Part shown: positions 1 to 5,565 of the stretch, piece by piece
Position numbering within the stretch: position 1 is the first letter of the stretch
How the letters are laid out: every line of letters begins with the position of its first letter
NCBI GenBank assembly: GCA_934358675.1
Contig: CAKRKX010000093.1
Span: forward strand, 1-8,316
From: an uncultured Agathobacter sp.
Lineage (GTDB): Bacteria; Bacillota; Clostridia; Lachnospirales; Lachnospiraceae
Reading direction: 5' to 3'
Length of the DNA: 8,316 nucleotides
The notes under the pieces: generated by a model
The model's input: the letters and a program-made list of their open reading frames with translations, nothing else
Told to the model about the DNA's origin: nothing
Databases searched by the model: none
Translations under genes and position numbers: made by a program

Positions 1-1
1 G

Positions 2-334
2 CATATTTTTCTGGTAACGTGTTATGAGGATGAAGTAATAGGATTTACTTCATTGAACGCATACGCGGATGGGTATGACATTGGGTACGGCTTTCTTGAC
101 CGTTTTCAGGGCAAGGGCTATGCTGCCGAAAGCTTATCTGCGATTGCGGAGTATGCAAAAGGATTAGGTGCGCGCAAATTGTATGCGGGTACGGCAATCA
201 AAAACTTGCCGTCGATGGCATTGCTGAAACGCCTTGGATTTACGCTTGTCGGAACGGAACAGGTTTCTTTCCATAAGGATGAGCAGGGCAATGATATCTG
301 CTTTGAGGGAGGAAATTTCGAAAAAGTACTATGA
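2..334 (+). CDS. GNAT N-acetyltransferase, RimJ/RimL-like (5' end outside window)
   Basis: The reading frame is open from the first complete codon at base 2 to TGA at 332-334, so the gene starts upstream of the window; a TTG at 53 is internal and not a real start. The visible 110 residues are the C-terminal part of an acetyl-CoA-dependent N-acetyltransferase. They include a beta-strand followed by the acetyl-CoA pyrophosphate-binding loop FQGKGYAAESL (the Q/R-x-x-G-x-G/A motif of GNAT motif A), then a motif B region with NLPSMALLKRLGF and the usual VGTE strand. This arrangement is typical of the RimJ/RimL-type Acetyltransf_3 family, which acetylates protein N-termini or small amines. The substrate cannot be told from sequence. 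The stop overlaps the ATG of the next fragment as ATGA (331-334), suggesting former translational coupling. Confidence 0.85.
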   Translation, partial: HIFLVTCYEDEVIGFTSLNAYADGYDIGYGFLDRFQGKGYAAESLSAIAEYAKGLGARKLYAGTAIKNLPSMALLKRLGFTLVGTEQVSFHKDEQGNDICFEGGNFEKVL

Positions 335-480
335 AAATATATGAAGTAGAAACACGAAATGATGCGCTGATACAAAATCTGCTCACAGTCTGGGAATCGT
401 CAGTGCGCGCCACGCACGTATTCCTGTCGGATGCGGAGATTGCTCAGATTAAAGAATATGTTCCGCAGGCATTGACCTGA
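331..480 (+). pseudogene. N-terminal fragment of a second GNAT acetyltransferase
   Basis: An ATG at 331 overlaps the stop of the previous gene and opens 49 codons ending in TGA at 478-480. The peptide begins MKIYEVETRNDALIQNLL and continues VWESSVRATHVFLSDAEI, which resembles the first ~45 residues of small GNAT proteins of the YjaB-like group (pattern W-x-x-S-V-x-A-T-H-x-F-L). Everything that would bind acetyl-CoA is missing, since a normal member is about 140-160 residues long. The coding similarity stops at about 466-473, where the sequence switches in another frame to a methyltransferase-like segment. It is therefore best read as a gene truncated by deletion, not a functional small protein. 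The family assignment is from recognised residue pattern only. Confidence 0.6.
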
Positions 481-533
481 GTGCAAAAATGATTGCGGAG
501 GCGCAGAAGCGCAACGCAGGAAGTAATAATTTC
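468..533 (+). pseudogene. Remnant of a class I SAM-dependent methyltransferase
   Basis: In the frame starting at 468 the translation reads GIDLSAKMIAEAQKRNAGSN. This is the pattern of motif I/post-I in class I methyltransferases, where an acidic residue at the end of strand beta-2 (the D of GIDLS) binds the ribose of S-adenosylmethionine and is followed by a helix of the form S-x-x-M-I-x-x-A-x-x-x-N. The SAM-binding glycine motif upstream and the rest of the fold downstream are absent. The frame is blocked upstream by TAA at 450 and continues downstream into the GNAT that starts at 558. The similarity fades after about base 533. This is a fragment of some 22 codons, so the assignment is an inference from a short but characteristic motif. 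Confidence 0.45.
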
Positions 534-557
534 CTCGGATGTGAGGTGAGAAACACT

Positions 558-1058
558 ATGGATTTAACACAGCTTTCGAAAAAATATAAATGCAGGAGAT
601 TAAACGATTCTGATATTGATGCCATCTATGATCTTTGTGTCAGGAATTCTCTTTATTATGAATATTGTCCGTCGGATGCGACGAAAGAGAGCATTGCGAA
701 GGATATGTTGGCACTTCCGCCCAATACGGAACCTGGGCAAAAGTATTATACAGGCTTTTTTGCAGACAATCGTTTGGTTGCGGTTCTGGATCTGATTGAT
801 GGCTATCCGCAACAGGATATCGCATACATAGGTTTTTTTATGGTGGATGTTGCGTTTCAGCACAGTGGTATCGGTTCGGAAATCATATCGACTGTATCGG
901 AATATTTGTGCTCAAATGGATATTCTTCTATTCGATTGGCATGGATAAAAGGAAATCCTCAGGCAGAGCATTTTTGGAGGAAGAATGGCTTTGTGCCGAT
1001 CAAAGAGACATCCGCTTCAGTGGCAGATGTGGTGATCCTTGCGGAGAGAATATTGTAA
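558..1058 (+). CDS. GNAT family N-acetyltransferase
   Basis: A complete 166-residue GNAT that transfers the acetyl group of acetyl-CoA to an unknown amine. The ATG at 558 is preferred over an in-frame ATG at 489. It has an AGGTGAG ribosome binding site at 544-550, and the 23 residues before it belong to a methyltransferase remnant. Residues 10-30 form the usual N-terminal strand-helix (RRLNDSDIDAIYDLC). A GFF..D..L pattern lies at 66-80, the motif A strand at 90-99 (YIGFFMVDVA), and the acetyl-CoA loop QHSGIG at 101-106. Motif B (NPQAEHFWRKNGFVP) lies at 133-147. No terminator is evident directly after the stop. The neighbourhood contains other acetyltransferase genes, but nothing identifies the substrate. 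Confidence 0.85.
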   Translation: MDLTQLSKKYKCRRLNDSDIDAIYDLCVRNSLYYEYCPSDATKESIAKDMLALPPNTEPGQKYYTGFFADNRLVAVLDLIDGYPQQDIAYIGFFMVDVAFQHSGIGSEIISTVSEYLCSNGYSSIRLAWIKGNPQAEHFWRKNGFVPIKETSASVADVVILAERIL

Positions 1059-1088
1059 ATTAATAAGAAAAGGTACCACAAAGAGGTA

Positions 1089-1152
1089 GAAGTTAATCTT
1101 GCAAAAATAATTCAAACAGAAGTTACTTTTGCAAAACGGAAGTTAAATTTGC
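1089..1152 (+). repeat. Three tandem direct repeats GAAGTTA..TTTGCAAAA
   Basis: Near-identical units lie at 1089-1106 (GAAGTTAATCTTGCAAAA), 1119-1136 (GAAGTTACTTTTGCAAAA) and, shortened, 1139-1152 (GAAGTTAAATTTGC). The start-to-start spacing is 30 and then 20 bases. They lie just after the GNAT gene and directly before a second repeat family. Arrays of short direct repeats like this are known at the ends of IS21-family elements, where they bind transposase. No transposase gene is present here, so this would be a remnant. The mobile-element reading is inference; the repeats themselves are directly visible. Confidence 0.6.
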
Positions 1153-1187
1153 TATTTACCCCGCTATTTGCCTTATGGTCGGATTCA

Positions 1188-1265
1188 CTCATAAAAATGT
1201 GTCAATCACAATATAATTCCCTCATAAAAATGTGAAAATCAAGAAAAAATGGCTCATAAAAATGT
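1188..1265 (+). repeat. Three perfect 13-bp direct repeats CTCATAAAAATGT
   Basis: Perfect copies start at 1188, 1221 and 1253, giving spacings of 33 and 32 bases (about three helical turns), so all would face the same side of the DNA. Reversed, the unit is ACATTTTTATGAG. Multiple spaced copies near an end are characteristic of IS21-family transposase-binding regions. With the neighbouring array they may be the scar of an IS21-like element whose istA/istB genes are gone. A protein-binding operator array is the alternative. The spacers differ from one another and the unit is too short for CRISPR. Confidence 0.65.
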
Positions 1266-1348
1266 AAAGGGAATATCTTCTAGGCATACAAGATGAATTG
1301 TGCGGCCCCATGATGCTGCTCGTGAAAGCACAAGTTTGCAAGTGATTT

Positions 1349-1459
1349 ATGCGGTGTCAAATTGTTTTGACATTGATAGATAACAAATTTGTATTCGGTG
1401 CGGCAATCGCGGTTGCAGTATTGATGTTGGGTGAGGTGCTCATCCACTTAATCGGATGA
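1349..1459 (+). CDS. Possible 36-aa single-pass membrane peptide (or gene remnant)
   Basis: ATG at 1349 opens 36 codons to TGA at 1457-1459. The N-terminal part MRCQIVLTLIDNK is followed by a strongly hydrophobic stretch FVFGAAIAVAVLMLGEVL and a short tail IHLIG, consistent with one membrane helix at residues 14-34. The ribosome binding site is poor (only CAAG shortly before the ATG), and no family is recognised. The ORF lies in otherwise gene-free DNA between a repeat array and the promoter of the next gene. It may be a real small membrane protein, the C-terminal relic of a larger membrane protein, or chance. The hydrophobic run is seen directly; translation is not supported by anything else. 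Confidence 0.25.
   Translation: MRCQIVLTLIDNKFVFGAAIAVAVLMLGEVLIHLIG
1355..1372. repeat. Palindrome TGTCAAA-ttgt-TTTGACA
   Basis: This is a perfect inverted repeat with 7-bp arms separated by 4 bases. The right arm contains TTGACA (1367-1372), a perfect sigma-A -35 hexamer, followed 17 bases later by TGTATT (1390-1395, four of six matches to TATAAT). A symmetrical site on a -35 box is the usual place for a dimeric repressor. What it would control is unclear, because the next solid gene has its own promoter about 100 bases further on. Confidence 0.35.
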
Positions 1460-1489
1460 TTGCAAAAAGCATATCCCTCGGGCTATAAT
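1460..1489 (+). promoter_or_regulatory. Sigma-A-type promoter for the O-acetyltransferase gene
   Basis: A perfect TATAAT lies at 1484-1489. An 18-base spacer separates it from TTGCAA at 1460-1465 (four of six matches to TTGACA). Transcription would begin near 1496, about 52 bases before the ATG at 1548. It probably drives the acetyltransferase, reductase and Fic genes together, since no terminator is visible between them. Confidence 0.55.
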
Positions 1490-1547
1490 AAACATAGTCT
1501 GAGGACTTTTTATGCCTAAATACAGAGAAAGAGGGATAAGAGATAAC

Positions 1548-2165
1548 ATGACAGAAAAAGAGAAAATGCTTGCCGGAAAGATTTACGATCCGAGCGATAA
1601 AACATTAGACGAATTACGAGTAAAGGCACATAGATTATCACAGATGTACAACCATACTTATGATACGGATGCGGAGAAACGCAAGGAAATCATGGCGGAA
1701 CTGCTTCCGAACTGTGGGAAAGACACGTATTTGCAGGGACCGGTCTATTTTGATTATGGTGTATTTACGACAATGGGCAGCAAGTGTTTTGCAAACTTTA
1801 ATTTTACCGTGCTGGATACCTGTCCGGTGACCATCGGCGATAATGTATTTTTCGGACCGAATTGTACGATCGCAACACCGATGCATCCGTTCCGTTGGCA
1901 GGAGCGCAATATGAAGTTTAAGGAAGACGGTACAGCGTACGATGACGAATACGGGAAACCGATCACAATCGGTTCCAACTGCTGGATCGCCAGCAATGTT
2001 GTCATCACCGGAGGCGTCACGATCGGTGAAGGCTGCGTGATCGGAGCGGGAAGCGTTGTAACGCGAGATATTCCGGCAAACTCACTGGCTGCTGGCAATC
2101 CGTGCAGAGTAATCCGTGAGATCACAGAGAAGGATTCCATTCAGAATATGCCGGAATTGTGGTAG
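1548..2165 (+). CDS. Maltose/galactoside O-acetyltransferase family (hexapeptide repeat)
   Basis: A 205-residue left-handed beta-helix acetyltransferase of the LacA/Maa/NodL group, which transfers acetyl from acetyl-CoA to a sugar hydroxyl in the cytoplasm. The N-terminal helical region begins MTEKEKMLAGKIYDPSD, the classic Maa opening, with the RL...YN motif at 29-35. Residues 81-90 are FANFNFTVLD. The likely catalytic histidine is His113 in TPMHPF, equivalent to His115 of LacA. Hexapeptide repeats run through ITIGSNCWIAS and VVITGGVTIGEGCVIGAGSVV, and the family C-terminal motif AGNPCRVIR is at 182-190. Start choice: the family begins at 1548. An in-frame ATG at 1512 has a better-placed GAGGA site (1501-1505) and would add 12 unrelated residues, so it remains possible. 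It is the first gene of a likely three-gene unit. In vivo substrate is unknown; this family often acts in detoxification of sugars. Confidence 0.9.
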   Translation: MTEKEKMLAGKIYDPSDKTLDELRVKAHRLSQMYNHTYDTDAEKRKEIMAELLPNCGKDTYLQGPVYFDYGVFTTMGSKCFANFNFTVLDTCPVTIGDNVFFGPNCTIATPMHPFRWQERNMKFKEDGTAYDDEYGKPITIGSNCWIASNVVITGGVTIGEGCVIGAGSVVTRDIPANSLAAGNPCRVIREITEKDSIQNMPELW

Positions 2166-2200
2166 GCTATCTGTAATTACGGGAAATAAAGGAGCACAAC

Positions 2201-3157
2201 ATGAAGATACAAAGCGTTGCAGTCCTTGGTGCGGGAGCGGTCGGCTCCTATGTGATCTGGGGACTTTCGGAGAAAAATGATATCAAACTCGGAGTGATCG
2301 CGGAGGGTGAGCGTGCCGAGCGGCTTAAGAAAGGTTGTAAGATTAATGACGTGACCTATCATCCCGAGGTGTGGAAACCGCAGGAGGCGCATGGTGTCGA
2401 TCTGTTGATCGTCTGCTTAAAATACGGTGCTTTGCCGGGCGCATTGGATAGCATTCGTGCCATCGTTGGCGAAAATACGATCGTTATGAGCCTGATGAAC
2501 GGCGTGGACAGTGAGGACATTATCGCGGAAGCCGTCGGTGCATCGCATATGATCTATTCCGTCATCAAGGTGGCTTCTCACAAAGAGGGCGACGGCTATT
2601 ATTTTGTGGCGCAGACAACGATCGGCATTATATTCGGCGAACTTCAGGTTCCGTATGAGAGCGAGCGCGTACAGGCAATCGAAGCGCTTTTTGCGGATAC
2701 GGGCATTCATTATCGCTCTACGGAATTTGCAAGGGAGGAGATATGGAGCAAGTTCCGCCTGAATGTGTGCAACAATCTGCCACAGGCGATTCTTGGTGCG
2801 GGTGTTGGCTGTTATGCGGACAGCGAGCATATGAAGGCAATCAGTGACGGACTTCGCAGCGAGCTTGAAGCGGTTGCTGCCGCAAAAGGCATCGATATGA
2901 GCAAGATGGAAGCATCTTCGAAGCATGGAAGTCCGGTGCGTGCATCGGCGAAGTTCTCGACTTTGCAGGATATTGAAGCGGGACGACACACGGAGATCGA
3001 TATGTTTTCCGGTGCTTTGATGCGCATGGGCAGGGAGTTGGGAATCCCGACACCGTATAATGAATACACCTACCATATGATCAAGGCATTGGAAGAGAAG
3101 AATGACGGCAGATTCGATTACAGCGGAAAGAATGATAAGATGACCTGGTCGAAGTAA
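2201..3157 (+). CDS. Ketopantoate reductase family protein (ApbA/PanE-like)
   Basis: A 318-residue NADPH-dependent reductase of the family that converts 2-dehydropantoate to pantoate in coenzyme A synthesis. An N-terminal Rossmann motif GAGAVG lies at 10-15. MNGVD at 99-103 is the family NG motif. EIWSKFRLNVCNN at 180-192 carries the position of the catalytic lysine (Lys184). The C-terminal helical domain has LQDIEAGRHTEID at 255-267, whose Glu265 matches the substrate-binding glutamate of PanE, followed by GRELGIPTP. All key residues are present, so it should be active. The ATG has an AAAGGAG site with 6-base spacing, 35 bases after the previous stop. No panB, panC or panD lies nearby, so the true substrate may be another 2-oxo acid. 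I therefore give no gene symbol. Confidence 0.88.
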   Translation: MKIQSVAVLGAGAVGSYVIWGLSEKNDIKLGVIAEGERAERLKKGCKINDVTYHPEVWKPQEAHGVDLLIVCLKYGALPGALDSIRAIVGENTIVMSLMNGVDSEDIIAEAVGASHMIYSVIKVASHKEGDGYYFVAQTTIGIIFGELQVPYESERVQAIEALFADTGIHYRSTEFAREEIWSKFRLNVCNNLPQAILGAGVGCYADSEHMKAISDGLRSELEAVAAAKGIDMSKMEASSKHGSPVRASAKFSTLQDIEAGRHTEIDMFSGALMRMGRELGIPTPYNEYTYHMIKALEEKNDGRFDYSGKNDKMTWSK

Positions 3158-3214
3158 ACTTGCTTGACGAAACGCGAAAAGTAACCGATAATGGCAGAAA
3201 AGGAGGAAAACCGG

Positions 3215-3817
3215 ATGCTTGAAAATAAGATAGGGTTGACAAGTTCTGCGGATCTTGCGCGTGAAGAGGAACGTATCAGCAAGAAGAAGGCTGTCGAATT
3301 ATTTGAAAAAGGCATTCTGGACGATCTTCCTGCAGGAGTGTTTTCAACGCTGCAAGTGATACATCGATATCTGTTTGAAGATATATATCCGTTTGCCGGG
3401 AAAATACGCACGGTAAATGTTGCGAAAGGCAATTTTCGTTTCGCTCCGCTTATGTATTTGCAGGCGGCACTTGATAACATCGATAAAATGCCGCAATCGA
3501 ATTTTGATGAGATTGTTGAGAAATATGTTGAGATGAACATTGCACATCCGTTCCGGGAAGGAAACGGTCGCAGTACACGCATCTGGCTGGATCATATTTT
3601 AAAAACCGAGATCGGCAAAGTGGTTGACTGGAGCAAGGTGGATAAGGAAGATTATTTACTGGCAATGGAGCGCAGTCCGATCAAAGATATTGAGATCAAA
3701 TATCTTCTGAAAAATGCTCTGACGGATGAGATCGATAGCCGGGAGGTCTATATGAGGGGCATTGATCATAGTTACTACTATGAAGGCTATACTACATTTA
3801 AGACAGAAGAATTATAA
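3215..3817 (+). CDS. Fic family protein (probable AMPylating enzyme, class III-like)
   Basis: A 200-residue Fic-domain protein. Fic enzymes usually transfer AMP from ATP to a hydroxyl side chain of a target protein. The ATG at 3215 is chosen over 3191 because a perfect GGAGG (3202-3206) sits 8 bases before it and the family opening MLENKIGLTSSADLAREEE starts there. The catalytic motif HPFREGNGRSTR lies at 111-122: His111 is the base, Glu115 takes the metal-binding position, and G116-N-G-R119 and Arg122 bind phosphate. The flap region is near YPFAGKIRTVNVAKGNFRF (58-76). Near the C-terminus, SYYYEG (186-191) matches the autoinhibitory pattern [S/T]xxxE[G/N], placing it with class III Fic proteins, in which a C-terminal helix blocks ATP. 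No separate antitoxin gene adjoins it, consistent with built-in inhibition. It is the last gene before a terminator. The target is unknown. Confidence 0.9.
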   Translation: MLENKIGLTSSADLAREEERISKKKAVELFEKGILDDLPAGVFSTLQVIHRYLFEDIYPFAGKIRTVNVAKGNFRFAPLMYLQAALDNIDKMPQSNFDEIVEKYVEMNIAHPFREGNGRSTRIWLDHILKTEIGKVVDWSKVDKEDYLLAMERSPIKDIEIKYLLKNALTDEIDSREVYMRGIDHSYYYEGYTTFKTEEL

Positions 3818-3839
3818 ATGAATGATGGAAAATTATAGT

Positions 3840-3866
3840 AGATGGGACTTTGTTCCATCTATTTTT
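3840..3866 (+). terminator. Intrinsic terminator after the Fic gene
   Basis: AGATGGGA (3840-3847) pairs with TTCCATCT (3853-3860), with one G-T pair, around a 5-base loop, and is followed by ATTTTT. It lies 22 bases after the Fic stop codon and probably ends the three-gene transcript. Confidence 0.75.
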
Positions 3867-3926
3867 GACTAGAAAAACGAATGATGGTTTCACAAAAAAT
3901 TATGTATAAAAGATAGGAAGATATGG

Positions 3927-3954
3927 TTTTCATTGGGAACATTTGTGATATGAT
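3927..3954 (+). promoter_or_regulatory. Extended -10 promoter for the EamA-AraC pair
   Basis: TGaTATGAT at 3946-3954 is an extended -10 element (TG plus five of six matches to TATAAT). A weak -35 TTTTCA lies at 3927-3932 with a 16-base spacer. Transcription would begin near 3961, leaving a leader of about 100 bases before the ATG at 4060. That leader can form only a short hairpin (3996-4001 with 4013-4018), and I recognise no riboswitch in it. The position right after a terminator supports a new transcription unit. Confidence 0.5.
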
Positions 3955-4059
3955 AAATTTAAATCGTTAAAAAAGCGGTAATCATTACATTACGGGCATC
4001 TGAGCGTGAAAGAGGTGCAGGAGAATAAACGCAAATATACATTAGGAGGGGCTGATTTT

Positions 4060-4473
4060 ATGTGGTTTGTATTTGCATTATTATCGGCAGTGTTTGCTGC
4101 ATTGACATCTATTTTGGCAAAAGTGGGTATTGAGGGAGTGAATTCCAACCTTGCGACAGCAATTCGAACCGTCGTCGTTGTTGTGATGGCCTGGGGCATG
4201 GTTTTTTTGACCAATGCACAGAATGGCATTTCACAGATCGGTAAGAAGAGTTGGATATTTTTAATTCTATCCGGACTTGCAACCGGAGCATCCTGGTTAT
4301 GCTATTATCGTGCGTTGCAGCTGGGACAGGCATCAAAGGTTGTGCCAATTGATAAATTAAGCGTTGTGATTACTTTGATTCTTGCGTTTGTCTTTCTGCA
4401 TGAGGACTTTACGATGAAATCCCTTATTGGTTGTGTGTTGATTGGCGCAGGAACATTGATTATGGTTCTTTGA
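4060..4473 (+). CDS. Half-size EamA/DMT-superfamily membrane transporter
   Basis: A 137-residue integral membrane protein with a single EamA domain; most drug/metabolite transporters carry two. The ATG at 4060 has GGAGGGG 8 bases upstream, which decides against a GTG at 4006 that would add 18 hydrophilic residues. Five membrane helices are visible at about 3-22, 32-51, 64-83, 96-114 and 118-137. Family marks are FALLSAVFAALTSILAKVG at the start, ASWLCYYRALQLG at 78-89, and KVVPIDKLSVV at 93-103, the usual signature before helix 4. Single-domain members are thought to act as dimers, like EmrE-type small multidrug proteins; the substrate is not predictable. The AraC-type regulator starts 17 bases after the stop and is probably co-transcribed. 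Confidence 0.88.
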   Translation: MWFVFALLSAVFAALTSILAKVGIEGVNSNLATAIRTVVVVVMAWGMVFLTNAQNGISQIGKKSWIFLILSGLATGASWLCYYRALQLGQASKVVPIDKLSVVITLILAFVFLHEDFTMKSLIGCVLIGAGTLIMVL

Positions 4474-4490
4474 TTCGGAAGGAGGAAAAG

Positions 4491-5405
4491 ATGAAACGGA
4501 TCCAGGGGGTTCAGCTGATGGAGGGCAGCAATGAGGAGATGCTTCCGGGGTTTACGCCGGAATTTCCGTACATTGCGTCCTGTGTCGATTTATATCCGAA
4601 TATTACAGCCCCGATTCCGTGGCATTGGCATCGTGCGGTAGAACTTTTTTATATGAATCGAGGTACACAGGAATATACGACACCTCACGGAACATGGGTT
4701 TTTCCAGAGGGGTCAGGTGGGATTGTCAATTCCAATGTGTTACATGTCTCACGGGTATTGCTTGGGGATGAGAATGAGCGTCCGGAAGAGTGGATTCATT
4801 TGTTTGATCCGGATTTTCTGTCTGGTGAACATGGAAGCCGGATGGAGACGAAGTATATTCTTCCGCTGTCCGCAGCACCTGGAGTAGAGATGATCCCGTT
4901 GTATCCGGAGAATCCGAAGCATAAAAAAATACTTGATGTATTGCGGGATTCCTTTGCGATATCGGAGGATGAGTGGGGATATGAGTTTAAGCTCCGGGCA
5001 GTGCTCAGCGACATCTGGCTGGAACTTCTTGAAGTTGCCGGTCCGATGATTGATCCGTCGGCAAAGGGCAAGGAATCGGATGACAAAATTAAGATGTTAA
5101 TGGTGTATATTCATGAGCATTATGCAGAATCCATTTCCGTGGATCAATTGGCAGAACTGGCGCATATCAGCAGACGTGCGTGTTTCCGGCTTTTTCAGGA
5201 AAATCTGCACATGACGCCGGTCGAGTATATTCGAAATTACCGTTTGCAGAAGGCCTGTTATCTGCTCGCGGAGAGTGAGGATACAATCACACAGATTGCA
5301 TACAGTTGCGGACTTGGTTCAAGCAGTTATTTTGGAAAAACATTTCGCGAAAAATTCGGATGTTCCCCACTGGAATATCGAAAACGCTGGAATAATCAGA
5401 TATAG
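4491..5405 (+). CDS. AraC family transcriptional regulator
   Basis: A 304-residue cytoplasmic DNA-binding protein with an N-terminal cupin-like sensor and a C-terminal AraC/XylS domain. The ATG at 4491 follows GGAGG (4481-4485) at 5 bases; an in-frame ATG at 4431 lies inside the EamA gene and would add 20 unrelated residues. The sensor part contains PWHWHRAVELFYMNRG (44-58), typical of AraC cupins in which paired histidines may line the ligand pocket. The first helix-turn-helix is at about 215-238 (ISVDQLAELAHISRRACF). The second is at about 265-289 (TITQIAYSCGLGSSSYFGK), followed by the family signature FREKFGCSPLEYRKRW. The ligand is unknown, perhaps a sugar or small metabolite. Its position suggests it regulates the EamA transporter, possibly together with itself. 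Confidence 0.92.
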   Translation: MKRIQGVQLMEGSNEEMLPGFTPEFPYIASCVDLYPNITAPIPWHWHRAVELFYMNRGTQEYTTPHGTWVFPEGSGGIVNSNVLHVSRVLLGDENERPEEWIHLFDPDFLSGEHGSRMETKYILPLSAAPGVEMIPLYPENPKHKKILDVLRDSFAISEDEWGYEFKLRAVLSDIWLELLEVAGPMIDPSAKGKESDDKIKMLMVYIHEHYAESISVDQLAELAHISRRACFRLFQENLHMTPVEYIRNYRLQKACYLLAESEDTITQIAYSCGLGSSSYFGKTFREKFGCSPLEYRKRWNNQI

Positions 5406-5408
5406 AAA

Positions 5409-5450
5409 AAATAATCCTCGGAATGATGAAGTAAGTTCCGGGGATTATTT
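5409..5450. terminator. Bidirectional intrinsic terminator between convergent genes
   Basis: AAATAATCCTCGGAA (5409-5423) pairs with TTCCGGGGATTATTT (5436-5450), 15 bp with one T-G pair, around a 12-base loop. The A-rich left flank (5406-5410) becomes a U-run for minus-strand transcripts. The right side gives a U-rich tail for the AraC transcript, whose stop is 3 bases upstream. It probably ends both the AraC gene and the minus-strand GNAT gene. Confidence 0.8.
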
Positions 5451-5456
5451 TAATGA

Positions 5457-5475
5457 CTTCGCTTACTAAGCGAAG
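5457..5475. repeat. Perfect 19-bp palindrome CTTCGCTTA-c-TAAGCGAAG
   Basis: Nine-base arms surround a single central base. It lies 7 bases after the bidirectional terminator, in the 160-base gap between convergent genes. It could be a second transcript-end hairpin protecting 3' ends, or a binding site. It lacks an adjoining T-run, so it would not terminate on its own. The rest of this gap (5476-5565) shows nothing recognisable. Confidence 0.6.
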
Positions 5476-5565
5476 AAGGATGTTTATATAATGAATCTGC
5501 AGAGTAATCTGAATCACGCATTTCACACGACACTGCTCATTATATCGTTTATAAATCGGGAAATA

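Noticed and set aside
1188..1265. CRISPR array
   Set aside because: Only three 13-bp units; true repeats are longer, and no cas genes are present.
1754..2140. Minus-strand ORF of 128 codons antisense to the O-acetyltransferase
   Set aside because: Composition reflects the hexapeptide repeats read backwards; no start context or family match.
2417..3076. Long minus-strand ORF (219 codons) antisense to the reductase gene
   Set aside because: Rich in Arg, His and Cys with no recognisable domain; it is the complement of a clearly coding, family-matching frame.
3118..3582. Minus-strand ORF of 154 codons antisense to the Fic gene
   Set aside because: Serine/arginine-rich antisense shadow overlapping the conserved Fic motif; no ribosome binding site.
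3961..4059. Riboswitch (for example guanidine or thiamine type) in the EamA leader
   Set aside because: Only a 6-bp hairpin is evident; none of the conserved core sequences I know are present.
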